In this document: positions 39,238 through 48,764 of the stretch, piece by piece
Layout: the number at the start of each line of letters is the position of its first letter
Numbering within the stretch: position 1 is the first letter of the stretch
NCBI GenBank assembly: GCA_902363675.1
Contig: CABJAV010000012.1
Coordinates: 561 to 64,560 of the forward strand
From: Lachnospiraceae bacterium
GTDB taxonomy: Bacteria > Bacillota > Clostridia > Lachnospirales > Lachnospiraceae
Reading direction: 5' to 3'
Length of the DNA stretch: 64,000 nucleotides
Notes under the pieces: generated by a model
What the model saw: the letters and a program-made list of their open reading frames with translations, nothing else
Database searches by the model: none
Told to the model about the DNA's origin: nothing
Position numbers and translations under genes: made by a program

Positions 39238-39353
39238 GTATTTTTTTAATATTTTTTATTTGCTTGCAGCCCTTCCATTTCTATTATATGATTAAAGGGT
39301 CAAAAGACCTTTTGGCCATCACATCATTATATATAGAAGAAAGAGGAAATCAT

Positions 39354-40238
39354 ATGTGGTTAGCAGATAAATGGAAAGATTATGAAGTCATTGATTGTTC
39401 ACAGGGTGAAAAGCTCGAGCGTTGGGGCAAATACACGCTGGTACGCCCAGACCCACAGGTCATCTGGGATACCCCAAAGAAAGAAAAAGGCTGGAAACAC
39501 ATGAACGGACATTACCATAGAAGTTCCAAAGGTGGCGGTGAATGGGAATTCTTCAATTTGCCAGAAGAGTGGACCATACACTATTCTCTTCCTATTAATA
39601 AGGAGCTTACCTTTCACCTGAAGCCATTCAGTTTTAAACATACCGGTCTTTTCCCGGAACAGGCAACAAACTGGAACTGGTTCTCACAGCTCATTCATGC
39701 CGAGGTAAAGAAAGGACGTCCTGTTAAGGTATTAAACCTCTTTGCCTATACAGGTGGTGCCACACTGGCTGCCGCTGCTTCCGGAGCAAGCGTAACGCAC
39801 GTGGATGCTTCCAAAGGAATGGTTACCTGGGCAAAAGAAAACGCAGTATCTTCCGGATTAGGTGATGCACCAATTCGCTGGCTGGTGGATGATTGTGTCA
39901 AATTCGTAGAACGTGAAATCCGTCGCGGCAATCATTACGATGCGATTATCATGGATCCACCATCTTACGGTCGTGGACCAAAGGGTGAAATCTGGAAAAT
40001 CGAAGAAAGCATTTATCCACTGGTTCAGTTATGCAGCCAGATTCTGACGGACGATCCGCTTTTCTTCCTTATTAATTCCTATACGACAGGTCTGCAGCCT
40101 GCCGTTCTGTCTTACATGATTCATACCGTTCTCGGAAAATATAATGGCACCATTACAGCAGAAGAAATCGGGCTTCCTGTCTCTTCCAACGGGCTGGTTC
40201 TTCCATGCGGTGCCAGCGGACGTTTTCAACGTAAATAA
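39354..40238 (+). CDS. Class I SAM-dependent methyltransferase (RlmI/RlmK-like)
   Basis: The 294-residue protein has the SAM-binding motif VLNLFAYTGGATLAAA near 125-140, an acidic VDASKG strand end, and the catalytic-type motif IIMDPPSYGRG near 200. This set fits 23S rRNA C5-cytosine methyltransferases of the RlmI/RlmK group, but no PUA domain is present. ATG 39354 was chosen because AAGAGGAA precedes it and the family fold starts there; a longer frame from 39192 crosses the S10 promoter. The exact RNA target is unknown. Confidence 0.82.
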   Translation: MWLADKWKDYEVIDCSQGEKLERWGKYTLVRPDPQVIWDTPKKEKGWKHMNGHYHRSSKGGGEWEFFNLPEEWTIHYSLPINKELTFHLKPFSFKHTGLFPEQATNWNWFSQLIHAEVKKGRPVKVLNLFAYTGGATLAAAASGASVTHVDASKGMVTWAKENAVSSGLGDAPIRWLVDDCVKFVEREIRRGNHYDAIIMDPPSYGRGPKGEIWKIEESIYPLVQLCSQILTDDPLFFLINSYTTGLQPAVLSYMIHTVLGKYNGTITAEEIGLPVSSNGLVLPCGASGRFQRK

Positions 40239-40250
40239 ATAATAACGATT

Positions 40251-40289
40251 AAAGTCAGTCCTGTATCTGTATACAACGGACTGACTTTT
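40251..40289. terminator. Bidirectional terminator between methyltransferase and AGCS symporter
   Basis: AAAGTCAGTCC (40251-40261) pairs with GGACTGACTTT (40278-40288), with T-rich flanks on both strands, between converging genes. Confidence 0.88.
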
Positions 40290-40292
40290 CAT

Positions 40293-41972
40293 TTACTTTC
40301 TCTCTTCCTTCTGAATCACTTTCTGATAACGGTTCACCTCTTCTACAATCACACCGCTCATCGCCAACATACAGATCAGATTTGGAATCGCCATCAATGC
40401 ATTGGCTATATCTGAGAAATTCCATGCAATCTTCAATGTCGTGGTTGCTCCCACAAACACCATGAGTGAAAAAACAATACGATAGATCAGATTAAACCGA
40501 TGGGTACCAAATAAATACTCAAATGCCTTTTCTCCGTGATACTCCCATCCAAGAATTGTCGAGAATGCAAACAGTGCAATCGCAATACATACCAGCCAGC
40601 CTCCCGGTTCTCCAAGTATCGTTTCAAATGCTGAAATTGTAAGCGCAGATCCAACAACAAGTTCGCGATATTCCAGCTTTCCATCATCTTCAAATACATA
40701 TTCATTCGCTGAGTCATCTTCCCATGTTCCTGTCAGATTTTTGTTTTCTGTATCTCCCAGAGGCGATGCATTTCCTCCCAACGTGAGTGTCAAAGTGTCT
40801 GATCCGTCTGCAAGAACCATCTGCGTTTTGTCTTCCGTTGTCTGATAATCCGAGATTGTATATCTCGTGGTAGATGTTTTGCCGTCATTTCCTTCCAGCG
40901 AAAATGTCAACGCTTCATCTGCCGCTTCATAATAATACGTTCCCGTTGCAGAAGTATCTGTGCTTCCCAACACACCGGAACTTGCGATGCAAAGACCTGT
41001 GATCGTACATACAACAATCGTATCCCAGAATGTACCTGTCATGTTGATGTATCCCTGACGCACCGGATCATTGGTGCTTGCTGCAGCTGCCGTAATCGCC
41101 GCAGATCCCATGCCCGCTTCATTGGAAAATACACCACGGGCTACGCCAAAACGTATTGCCTGCATCATCGATGCGACAATGCTTCCGCAAAGTCCGCCGC
41201 CGACCGCTTTTACGGAAAATGCCATCTTAAATATCATCACAACACCGGCCGGTACATTCCGTATATTTCCGATGATAATGATCAATCCTGCCACAACATA
41301 AAACACTGCCATAAGCGGCACAACCACCTGTGACACTTTTGAGATTGATTTGATTCCACCGAGAATAATTGCAAGCGCAAGCACGGTAATGACAATTCCG
41401 GTCACCCAGACAGGGACACCAAATGTCGTGTCCAATGCAGAAGAAATAGAATTGCCCTGTGTCATGTTTCCAATTCCGAATGATGCAATTACTGCAAACA
41501 ATGCAAACAGCCAGCCAAGCACCGCTCCGAACTTCTTATTCTTGAATCCTTTTTTCATGGTATACATCGGGCCGCCAGACATTTCGCCTTTTTCGTTTAC
41601 TTCCCGATATTTGATTGCAAGCATACACTCACTGAACTTTGATGTCAGGCCAAATGCTGCAGAAATCCACATCCAGACAAGTGCGCCGGGGCCACCCGAT
41701 ACCATGGCAGTAGCCACTCCAACGATATTTCCTGTTCCAATGGTTGCTGCAAGCGCCGTCGTCAATGCCGAAAACGGTGACACATCGCCTTCGCCCTTTT
41801 TCTGTCTTGCCTCCTTACTGAGCACACTTCGCAATGCATAGGGAAGATTTCTCCAGCAAAGCGCTTTGGTCCGAATCGTAAGAAACACGCCGGTGCCGAC
41901 CAGAAGAATCAGCATCACCGGTCCCCACACAAAATCATCGATTTTTACCAGTACATCCGATAACATTTTCAT
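40293..41972 (-). CDS. Sodium:alanine/glycine symporter (AGCS) with an inserted domain
   Basis: The membrane part matches AGCS carriers: IGTGNIVGVATAMVSGGPGALVWMW-type motif near 78-102, FGVARGVFSNEAGMGSAA near 275-292, and FSTILGWEYHGEKAFEY in the C-terminal third. The protein has 559 residues, against 450-490 normally. The excess is one block, about residues 336-440, rich in Thr, Asp, Glu and Gly with alternating beta pattern (GTYYYEAADEALTF, LTGTWEDDSANEYVF). It replaces a short loop between two membrane segments. The rest of the transporter looks intact. The substrate is probably a small neutral amino acid. Confidence 0.9.
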   Translation of the reverse strand: MKMLSDVLVKIDDFVWGPVMLILLVGTGVFLTIRTKALCWRNLPYALRSVLSKEARQKKGEGDVSPFSALTTALAATIGTGNIVGVATAMVSGGPGALVWMWISAAFGLTSKFSECMLAIKYREVNEKGEMSGGPMYTMKKGFKNKKFGAVLGWLFALFAVIASFGIGNMTQGNSISSALDTTFGVPVWVTGIVITVLALAIILGGIKSISKVSQVVVPLMAVFYVVAGLIIIIGNIRNVPAGVVMIFKMAFSVKAVGGGLCGSIVASMMQAIRFGVARGVFSNEAGMGSAAITAAAASTNDPVRQGYINMTGTFWDTIVVCTITGLCIASSGVLGSTDTSATGTYYYEAADEALTFSLEGNDGKTSTTRYTISDYQTTEDKTQMVLADGSDTLTLTLGGNASPLGDTENKNLTGTWEDDSANEYVFEDDGKLEYRELVVGSALTISAFETILGEPGGWLVCIAIALFAFSTILGWEYHGEKAFEYLFGTHRFNLIYRIVFSLMVFVGATTTLKIAWNFSDIANALMAIPNLICMLAMSGVIVEEVNRYQKVIQKEERK

Positions 41973-42007
41973 AATCCTCTACTCCTTTCAGGTTATTCAA
42001 AAATAAG

Positions 42008-42053
42008 AAAAAGCCAAAATTCAGTCCCTCTTCGGACATAAATCTTGGCTTTT
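42008..42053 (-). terminator. Terminator after corA
   Basis: AAAAGCCAA (42009-42017) pairs with TTGGCTTTT (42045-42053), with an inner GTCC/GGAC stem. On the minus strand it is followed by TTTTTCTTATTTTT. It lies between corA and the symporter gene. Confidence 0.85.
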
Positions 42054-42085
42054 GCACTTCTTATTCTGTTGTATGTGATATTATA

Positions 42086-43027
42086 TCACAAAATTCTCTT
42101 TTTTCGAAGTAAAAGAAAAATTAACACACAAATAATTACGATAATTCCGCATATAATGCTGAATCCGTATGCAGTATTTGCAAATGGTACCCATTTTGCA
42201 TTGACATTCATTCCATAGATTCCGGAGATTACTGTCGGAATAGCCATAATCAGCGTGATGACCGTCAGGGATTTCATGATACTGTTCATCCGGTTATCAA
42301 TGACAGAAGAAAGCAACTCTCTGGTACCATTGATGATGTCTCGATAAATACCTGTCATCTCAATGGCCTGCTTATTCTCCACAATAACATCTCCAAGTAA
42401 TTCCTTATCTTCCGGATACTGTTCGAGACGTTTGTAACGTGTCAAACGGTCAAGCACAACGCCATTGGCACGCAGGGATGTCGCAAAATATACCAGCGTC
42501 GACTCCAGTTCATGTAACGCAATCAGATCGACTTCCTCAGTATCATCTCCTACTCTTTCCTCGATCTCAGTTCGCATCTTATCAATAATACGAAGATCAC
42601 TCTGATAAAGTACTGCGATACGATATAGAATCTGATATACAAAGCGAAGCTTTTTCTTTGTACTGAATTCCTTCACACGATTATTCAAAAATGCCTGGAG
42701 CACCGGCGTATCCTCTGTACAGACAGTTACAATCTCATCTGCGGTAATGATAATGCCAAGAGGAATGGTCGTATAGGATTCCTTCTCGTGTCGAATTTCA
42801 ATTGATGGAATATCGACCAGAATCAGTGTATATCCATCCTGTAATTCGATACGGGAACTTTCTTCTTCATCCAATGCAGCAAGGATATCTTCGATATCCA
42901 CCCCAAGGACATCCGCGACCATCTGGCCTTCCGCTACACTCGGGTTTACCATCTGCACCCACACACCGGTCTGGATGGCATGTTCTTCATGAATCTTCCG
43001 ATCATCCGTCTTGTAATATTTAACCAC
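42086..43027 (-). CDS. corA: CorA-family divalent metal channel
   Basis: The 313-residue protein has a large cytoplasmic N-terminal domain and two C-terminal membrane helices joined by the pore signature YGMN (about residues 276-279). CorA proteins take up Mg2+, and some take Co2+ or Ni2+. It is the last gene of the operon that starts with DUF4358, 20 nt after a DHHW lipoprotein gene, an unusual pairing. Confidence 0.93.
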   Translation of the reverse strand: MVKYYKTDDRKIHEEHAIQTGVWVQMVNPSVAEGQMVADVLGVDIEDILAALDEEESSRIELQDGYTLILVDIPSIEIRHEKESYTTIPLGIIITADEIVTVCTEDTPVLQAFLNNRVKEFSTKKKLRFVYQILYRIAVLYQSDLRIIDKMRTEIEERVGDDTEEVDLIALHELESTLVYFATSLRANGVVLDRLTRYKRLEQYPEDKELLGDVIVENKQAIEMTGIYRDIINGTRELLSSVIDNRMNSIMKSLTVITLIMAIPTVISGIYGMNVNAKWVPFANTAYGFSIICGIIVIICVLIFLLLRKKRIL

Positions 43028-43047
43028 AGGATTGGCCTCCTTTTTCT

Positions 43048-44145
43048 CTATAGAACTCTATGCAATTTACCAACCAGGCTCTTGTTACGAATCATGGAGA
43101 GATTATTAAGAAAGAGCACATCCTGCACTTTGTTTTCCTGCGCGAACTTGCTGATGCTTCCGGTCCAATACCGATAATCAATTACATATATTTTCTGATA
43201 ATGATCGACTAAAAACGGTACAAACGCATTACCAAAAGATTCCTTCACAACAATACACGAACTTCCATCGTTCAAATCCTTGTTCTCGATTACCGTATAA
43301 GGATTATCACTTGCAATAAAAGCACTGTATTTCAAAGCTGCTCCATAATTTGTGACATCATAAATCACTGGCCAGTCATATTTCTGTCCGTCCGACGCAG
43401 TCACATGCATCACACTGTCATTGTGTGGATAATACGCTGTAACCACATCCGGATTTTTCTTTAACTTTGCGTCACTAGTATCATTATAAAAAGAACCGAG
43501 GAATCCGTCAAACTCTTTTGTATCATATGAATCAAGTTCTTCCGGTTCGATACCTTTTGCCTTGCAAAAATCGGTGTATGCATAGTATGCACCAAGTGTT
43601 GTCCAGTGATGATCGGTGCGGTAATATTCGTATTCATCGCGATGTTTCATCAGCGTATCATAGACATCTACACTTTTTACTTTATCGCTCATCTTATCCT
43701 GAATTTTTGTCATCGCCTCACGCTGATCGGATGATTTAATCTCATCCCGCAAATTGTCTGGAAAAGTTATTCCCGAGCTGAGAGGAATAACCAGATCATA
43801 GACATCCGCCTTGCCATCCAGATTCTTTGCCACCTGGTTGATACTTTTCGCATAGTTGTCTGCCACATCATCCAGATATGTGTACAGTTCATAAGCGGCA
43901 TCGTCCACTACGACCACACTGCTGTAATCCTTCACATTTCCATCCGATGTAATCTCCGGATAATTTGCCATGCTACTTTCTTCCTGTGTCTGTGTAGCTT
44001 CTTCCGTGGTCACTTCTGTCTGTACATTTTCCGTTGCAGATGCATTATTATTGTCCTGTTTATCTTTCTGGCTTCCGCATCCTGTCAGCATAGATACGGT
44101 AAGTGCCGCCATCAGAATTGCCGCATTTATTTTTTTGCGAACCAT
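43048..44145 (-). CDS. DHHW-family lipoprotein
   Basis: The 365-residue protein has a lipoprotein signal with LTGC (Cys23), then a Thr/Glu-rich linker (25-60) and a DHHW domain with YYRTDHHWT at residues 175-182 and a C-terminal Ser-containing KESFGNAFVPF. DHHW proteins resemble the AlgJ/AlgX SGNH-like group that works with MBOAT acyltransferases outside the membrane. It lacks the N-terminal third of its neighbour at 44189. Probably helps O-acylate a surface polymer. Confidence 0.82.
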   Translation of the reverse strand: MVRKKINAAILMAALTVSMLTGCGSQKDKQDNNNASATENVQTEVTTEEATQTQEESSMANYPEITSDGNVKDYSSVVVVDDAAYELYTYLDDVADNYAKSINQVAKNLDGKADVYDLVIPLSSGITFPDNLRDEIKSSDQREAMTKIQDKMSDKVKSVDVYDTLMKHRDEYEYYRTDHHWTTLGAYYAYTDFCKAKGIEPEELDSYDTKEFDGFLGSFYNDTSDAKLKKNPDVVTAYYPHNDSVMHVTASDGQKYDWPVIYDVTNYGAALKYSAFIASDNPYTVIENKDLNDGSSCIVVKESFGNAFVPFLVDHYQKIYVIDYRYWTGSISKFAQENKVQDVLFLNNLSMIRNKSLVGKLHRVL

Positions 44146-44188
44146 TTATATAACCTCTTTTCTTTCTGTCATCCATTGTTGTATTGAT

Positions 44189-45361
44189 TTAAATTCCGCC
44201 CGTCAGCTTATGAAGATTTCGATCGGAAATAAAATTTGAAATATTATAAAGCACTAATACATCGGTAATATTATGTTCCTGTAAATAAGACTTCATATCT
44301 CCATTGTAATACCGGAGGTCAACCATATATATATTCTCATAATCCTGCGTTACAAAAGGCACAAAGCTGTTCGCAAAAGAATCTTTTATAATAAGAATAT
44401 TCTTTCCTTTTGCCTTTGATGCAGCTTTCTGATTCTGTATATGAACCTGACCATAATTACCACTAAGGAAATATGCATATTTGTCTTTTTTCTGTAGCAT
44501 TTCATCATCATAGATGCTGTCGAGCTGCTGCTTTTCATCAATCGTCACGGTACAGTCTTTGCTGCCAAAAGCATCATCTTTCTGTAATCCATATGTCCAG
44601 ATTTCATCATAGGCAGAATCGGCATCCAGAATTTTTGAATACAGGCTTCCGCGGAATTTATCACTCACCACATTTTTTACAAGTCCATCTTCCGTCTCAG
44701 CTTCTCCACCTGTGCGTTCACTCCACACATCATATGCCAGACAGGCCCCTGCCGATGTCCAATGATGATCTGTCTTATAATAAATATATTCATCATTGTG
44801 ATCCATAAGCGTATCCCGCACATCCACGAAATTGTAATCTTTCATCGCCTTTTGAACCTGATCAATGTATTTTGCCTGATCAAAAAGCCGCGCATTCTTC
44901 GGAAGTTTCTCCTGCATTACAAATCCAGAAGTCGGTACGAGTAAAAAAGATAATTTCTGTTTGTCAATTGTCTCGGATGCCATCATAAAATAGTCTTCAA
45001 CTGCTTTGATATTCCGGTCAACCTGCTTTTCATCCACATCCTCCGGCGTGATCTTCTCAAAGTCATAACCATCTTTTCCAACGTATGCACCACCGATATC
45101 GGTATCACCACAGGCTTTCTGAATTCCGGTCTTTACCGTGATCCATCCGTCACGAAAGCACACCTGATCGCGAAGATAATCCTCAAGCCCGTCCTGAAAC
45201 TTTCCACTCAGGATATTGTCCCACGAAAGTTCCGGTGTCTCCGCCAGATATCGGTTCTCATTCGGCGAAAATTCACGATCTTTGATTATCAGACTTGCCC
45301 CTGATATCAATACAAAAAAACCGATAAATACAATTATAATTATTATTCTAACTTTCTTCAT
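44189..45361 (-). CDS. DHHW-family membrane-anchored protein
   Basis: The 390-residue protein has an N-terminal anchor (5-25), the NENRYLAETPELSWDNILSG start region typical of DHHW/AlgJ-like proteins, YYKTDHHWTSAGA at 194-206 and IIKDSFANSFVPFV near 350, the last resembling a catalytic Ser block. It follows the MBOAT gene by 23 nt. The likely role is transfer or removal of acyl groups on an exopolymer, by analogy with alginate acetylation. The substrate is not known. Confidence 0.85.
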   Translation of the reverse strand: MKKVRIIIIIVFIGFFVLISGASLIIKDREFSPNENRYLAETPELSWDNILSGKFQDGLEDYLRDQVCFRDGWITVKTGIQKACGDTDIGGAYVGKDGYDFEKITPEDVDEKQVDRNIKAVEDYFMMASETIDKQKLSFLLVPTSGFVMQEKLPKNARLFDQAKYIDQVQKAMKDYNFVDVRDTLMDHNDEYIYYKTDHHWTSAGACLAYDVWSERTGGEAETEDGLVKNVVSDKFRGSLYSKILDADSAYDEIWTYGLQKDDAFGSKDCTVTIDEKQQLDSIYDDEMLQKKDKYAYFLSGNYGQVHIQNQKAASKAKGKNILIIKDSFANSFVPFVTQDYENIYMVDLRYYNGDMKSYLQEHNITDVLVLYNISNFISDRNLHKLTGGI

Positions 45362-45384
45362 CTCTAACCTCTAGCAACTATCAT

Positions 45385-46839
45385 TTAAAAGCGGAAATAC
45401 AAAAACGGATTGTAACTGTCTCCCACCAGAAAAGCGAACGATACCCCAAGCAACACGACCATAATAATCGGCTTTGCATAGGTCAGTCCACGCGACAGTT
45501 CGCACCATTGGTAAATATTATCGTCTTCTGTATTTTCAGAATCAACGGATTTCTTACAAATCTTTCGCAACCAGAAACGATGATCGATGGAACATACCAC
45601 CAGCAGAATTAATAACACAGCATTGGTTGACAGGAAATAGAAGAAATCTGCATCCGCTCCACCATGCGCACCAATTCCGAACATTGTTTTGAGATAGCGT
45701 CCTAACTGGCTCATATCCGTCTGTGCAAAAATGGTCCATCCGATTACCACCAAAAACATGCTGTAAATATGTCCAATCCATGCAGGTGCTTTCTTCAGCC
45801 ACTTCAATAAGAACAACTTTTCAATCATGAGCAATATACCATAATATATGCCCCAAAGGACAAAATTCCAATTTGCTCCATGCCACAATCCGGTCAGCAT
45901 CCATACAACCATAATATTAAACAGCTGCCGTCCCATGCCCTTGCGATTTCCACCAAGTGGAATGTACACATATTCCCTGAACCATGAACTTAAGGATATA
46001 TGCCAGCGTCTCCAGAACTCCGTAATGGTCTTTGACATATATGGAAAATTAAAATTTTCAAGGAAGTGGAACCCAAACATTTTTCCCAAACCGATTGCCA
46101 TATCGGAATAGCCCGAGAAATCGAAATAAATCTGGAAACTGTATGCAATTGCCCCCAACCAAGCAGTCGCCGCAGACATCTGGTGTAACTGTGAAATTGT
46201 ATCCCACAGACTTCCGATCTGGTTTGCCAGAAGCACTTTCTTTGCCAGACCAATAGTAAATCGAAAGGCTCCTTCGGAGAAATCTGTCAGTGTCACCTTG
46301 CGGTCGCTCAATTCTGATGCAACAGTTTTGTACTGTACGATTGGTCCTGCGATCAACTGCGGGAACAGTGTGACATATGTTGCAAATGCAACAATGTTAT
46401 GCTGCGCCGGCACAACTTTGCGATACACATCAATGGTATAAGACATCGTCTGGAAAGTGTAGAACGAAATACCGATCGGCAGCGCGATATGAAGCAACGT
46501 AAGTCCTGCCCCTGTAATGCTGTTGATATTTCCAATGACAAAATCCGCATACTTAAAAAAGCCGAGGATTCCAAGGTTGCCCACTAAATCAATCACCAAG
46601 ACAACCTTTGCTTTCCCCGGACGGTTCTTGTTCTGAAAATATTCAATTAAGCGTCCGTTGGTATAATCAAATACAGTAGAAAAGAGCATGATCAGCACAT
46701 ATACCGGCTCTCCCCAGGCATAAAACAGAAGGCTGGCAATCAAAAGCACCAGATTTCTGACTTTGCCCGGGCATACATAATAAATCAATAATACCAACAG
46801 TAAAAATGCGAGTAAAAATACAAAACTACTGAATACCAT
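45385..46839 (-). CDS. MBOAT-family O-acyltransferase (AlgI-like)
   Basis: The 484-residue polytopic membrane protein passes acyl groups across the membrane. Conserved blocks are PIGISFYTFQTMSYTIDVYR near 121-140, QLIAGPIVQY near 161-170, FWRRWHISLSSWFREYVYIP near 275-294 (His280) and TGLWHGANWNFVLWG with the expected catalytic His320. It is co-transcribed with two DHHW partners, as in AlgI/AlgJ/AlgX-type systems. Confidence 0.93.
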   Translation of the reverse strand: MVFSSFVFLLAFLLLVLLIYYVCPGKVRNLVLLIASLLFYAWGEPVYVLIMLFSTVFDYTNGRLIEYFQNKNRPGKAKVVLVIDLVGNLGILGFFKYADFVIGNINSITGAGLTLLHIALPIGISFYTFQTMSYTIDVYRKVVPAQHNIVAFATYVTLFPQLIAGPIVQYKTVASELSDRKVTLTDFSEGAFRFTIGLAKKVLLANQIGSLWDTISQLHQMSAATAWLGAIAYSFQIYFDFSGYSDMAIGLGKMFGFHFLENFNFPYMSKTITEFWRRWHISLSSWFREYVYIPLGGNRKGMGRQLFNIMVVWMLTGLWHGANWNFVLWGIYYGILLMIEKLFLLKWLKKAPAWIGHIYSMFLVVIGWTIFAQTDMSQLGRYLKTMFGIGAHGGADADFFYFLSTNAVLLILLVVCSIDHRFWLRKICKKSVDSENTEDDNIYQWCELSRGLTYAKPIIMVVLLGVSFAFLVGDSYNPFLYFRF

Positions 46840-46840
46840 A

Positions 46841-47296
46841 TTATTTGAACGCCTTTTCTATAATTTCTTTTGCCTTGTCAGAATCTCCACACACGCAGAG
46901 AACTACGTATTTTCCTTTCTTCTCAAGGACTGCATTGCTAATACGTTTGGTTTCTTCTGGAATATATTTTTCGAAAGAATCCGATTGATCATCCAGGAAA
47001 GACTGTACATTTTCTTCCGTTGTACGCGCAGTCTCCTCATCCGGTGCTGTAAATACAGCGACTTCCTCCGCCGTAGAACCGCTTCCCATATACATAATGG
47101 CATCCACACCCTTAGGTACATCAATGGAATAGGAAATATCCTCATCATTGATCTGTTCTAATTGATCGTCATACGTAATATCCGATACCAAAGATTTCGC
47201 CAATGCTGCCGCATCAATCTCTTTCTGCGTGCTTCCGCATCCAGCCAGCAGAATCATGCCTGCTGCTAATGTTGCAATAAAACCTGATTTCTTCAT
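46841..47296 (-). CDS. DUF4358 lipoprotein
   Basis: The 151-residue protein has a lipobox LAGC (Cys20) and a small domain that fits DUF4358 (residues 28-150), found beside MBOAT/DHHW genes in Lachnospiraceae. Its function is unknown. It is the first gene of the operon and lies 1 nt from the MBOAT gene, so it is probably part of the same surface acylation complex. Confidence 0.82.
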   Translation of the reverse strand: MKKSGFIATLAAGMILLAGCGSTQKEIDAAALAKSLVSDITYDDQLEQINDEDISYSIDVPKGVDAIMYMGSGSTAEEVAVFTAPDEETARTTEENVQSFLDDQSDSFEKYIPEETKRISNAVLEKKGKYVVLCVCGDSDKAKEIIEKAFK

Positions 47297-47385
47297 GGTC
47301 TCATTTCCTTTCCTTTCTTCTTTTCAGCAACGATTCAAAGCTGCTTTTTGCACAGATTCCGGGGAGAATCTGCACATCTGCATCC

Positions 47386-47414
47386 AATATACCCCCCGCA
47401 TCTGGCCGTGTAAA
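47386..47414 (-). promoter_or_regulatory. Promoter of the DUF4358-MBOAT-DHHW-CorA operon
   Basis: TTTACA (47414-47409) and TATATT (47391-47386) are separated by a G-rich 17-bp spacer. The 5' UTR of about 85 nt contains a CAGATTC/GAATCTG hairpin (47353-47372). An imperfect inverted repeat lies upstream at 47421-47457 after trpS, but without a T tract on the minus strand. Confidence 0.65.
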
Positions 47415-47477
47415 GCTTCCCTGTTCAGAATTAAGTAAATCTTAAATTCTGTAACAGTTTCGTTACTTTTCTTTTAT

Positions 47478-48572
47478 TTAGTCGCTGATTCCAGAGTATT
47501 TTTCGCTCTGTGCGCGAATCAATTCCTCATCATCAAAGTAGTTGATTTTCATGGCGCGCTTTACTTCAGAAAGTGTCTGTGCTGCTGCCTCACGAGCTAC
47601 ATCACTGCCCTTCTTTAAAATCTCGTAAACCGCAGGAATATCCTTCTCGAACTCTGCTCTGCGCGCACGGATCGGTGCCAGTTCCTCCTGAATGACATTG
47701 TTGAGGAACTTCTTAATCTTGACATCTCCAAGTCCACCTCTCTGATAGTGTTCCTTTAATTCGTCCAGATTATGATATTCCGGCAGATATTCTTCAAAAT
47801 GTTCCGGCTTGCTGAATGCATCCAGATAAGTAAATACACTGTTGCCCTCGATATGACCCGGATCCGATACCTGAATATGGGTTGGATCTGTGTACATGCT
47901 CATGATTTTTTTCTTCACATCTGCCTCGGTATCTGCAAGATAAATACAGTTTCCAAGCGATTTACTCATCTTCTGTTTTCCATCAGTACCCGGAAGACGC
48001 ATACATGCTTCATTATCCGGAAGAAGCACCTCCGGCTCCACCAATACTTCATCGTAAATGCTGTTGAACTTGCGGACAATCTCTCTTGTCTGCTCGATCA
48101 TAGGGAGTTGGTCTTCCCCTGCCGGAACAGTCGTTGCCTTAAATGCTGTAATATCTGCAGCCTGACTGATTGGATAGTTAAAAAAGCCAACCGGAATACT
48201 CGCCTCAAAATTGCGCATCTTAATCTCCGACTTTACGGTAGGATTACGCTGTAAACGTGATACTGTAACAAGATTGGAGTAGAAAAACGTAAGCTCGGTC
48301 AATTCAGATATCTGTGACTGAATAAACAACGTCGATTTTGCCGGGTCAAGTCCTGCGGAAAGATAGTCCAGTGCCACCTCAATAATATTCTGACGCACTT
48401 TCTCCGGATTATCGAAATTGTCTGTAAGTGCCTGTGCATCTGCAATCATAATAAAAATTTTATCGAATTCTCCGGAATTCTGTAACTCTACTCTTCTGCG
48501 CAGAGAGCCAACGTAATGTCCTACGTGTAATCTTCCTGTAGGGCGATCTCCTGTTAATATAATCTTTGCCAT
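47478..48572 (-). CDS. trpS: Tryptophan--tRNA ligase
   Basis: Charges tRNA-Trp. The 364-residue class I enzyme has [12 protein letters not shown] at 13-24 (HIGH motif as HVGH) and KMSKS near 202-206. The length is somewhat above the bacterial average of about 330. No T-box leader is present. Two promoter-like sites stand upstream: a sigma-A type at 48645-48673 and an ECF type at 48704-48732. A single DnaA-box 9-mer is at 48585-48593. Confidence 0.97.
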   Translation of the reverse strand: MAKIILTGDRPTGRLHVGHYVGSLRRRVELQNSGEFDKIFIMIADAQALTDNFDNPEKVRQNIIEVALDYLSAGLDPAKSTLFIQSQISELTELTFFYSNLVTVSRLQRNPTVKSEIKMRNFEASIPVGFFNYPISQAADITAFKATTVPAGEDQLPMIEQTREIVRKFNSIYDEVLVEPEVLLPDNEACMRLPGTDGKQKMSKSLGNCIYLADTEADVKKKIMSMYTDPTHIQVSDPGHIEGNSVFTYLDAFSKPEHFEEYLPEYHNLDELKEHYQRGGLGDVKIKKFLNNVIQEELAPIRARRAEFEKDIPAVYEILKKGSDVAREAAAQTLSEVKRAMKINYFDDEELIRAQSEKYSGISD

Positions 48573-48644
48573 ATCTATCCTCCATTATCCACACACCTGG
48601 TGTAATATTTCTTATTTACATAGTAATGGGTCTTACCCACATAA

Positions 48645-48673
48645 ACTTTAACAAAAGCGTGTGTCAATGTCAA
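48645..48673 (-). promoter_or_regulatory. Sigma-A-type promoter of trpS
   Basis: TTGACA (48673-48668) and TAAAGT (48650-48645) with a 17-bp spacer on the minus strand, 75 bp before the trpS ATG. Confidence 0.72.
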
Positions 48674-48703
48674 CACGGCAAGCCATTTCTGCACTCTATT
48701 TAT

Positions 48704-48732
48704 TAGACGAACAAGTGATTGAAAAAGTTTCA
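48704..48732 (-). promoter_or_regulatory. ECF-type promoter candidate upstream of trpS
   Basis: TGAAAC (48732-48727), a 17-bp spacer with a T run, and CGTCTA (48709-48704) match the ECF sigma pattern (AAC at -35, CGTC at -10). The -35 directly abuts the T tail of the terminator of the preceding sigma/anti-sigma operon. Confidence 0.5.
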
Positions 48733-48734
48733 AA

Positions 48735-48764
48735 AAAATCACCGGGATAATTCCCGGTGATTTT
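48735..48764 (-). terminator. Terminator after the DUF4179 gene
   Basis: AAAATCACCGGG (48735-48746) pairs with CCCGGTGATTTT (48753-48764), with a run of T on the minus strand after it. Confidence 0.92.

Noticed and set aside
39192..39353. N-terminal extension of the methyltransferase from ATG 39192
   Set aside because: It crosses the divergent S10 promoter, has no RBS and encodes a Phe/Leu-rich stretch not seen in the family. ATG 39354 has a good RBS.
41973..42085. Glycine riboswitch before the amino-acid symporter
   Set aside because: Only 113 bp are available and they are explained by the corA terminator. The conserved glycine-aptamer segments are not seen.
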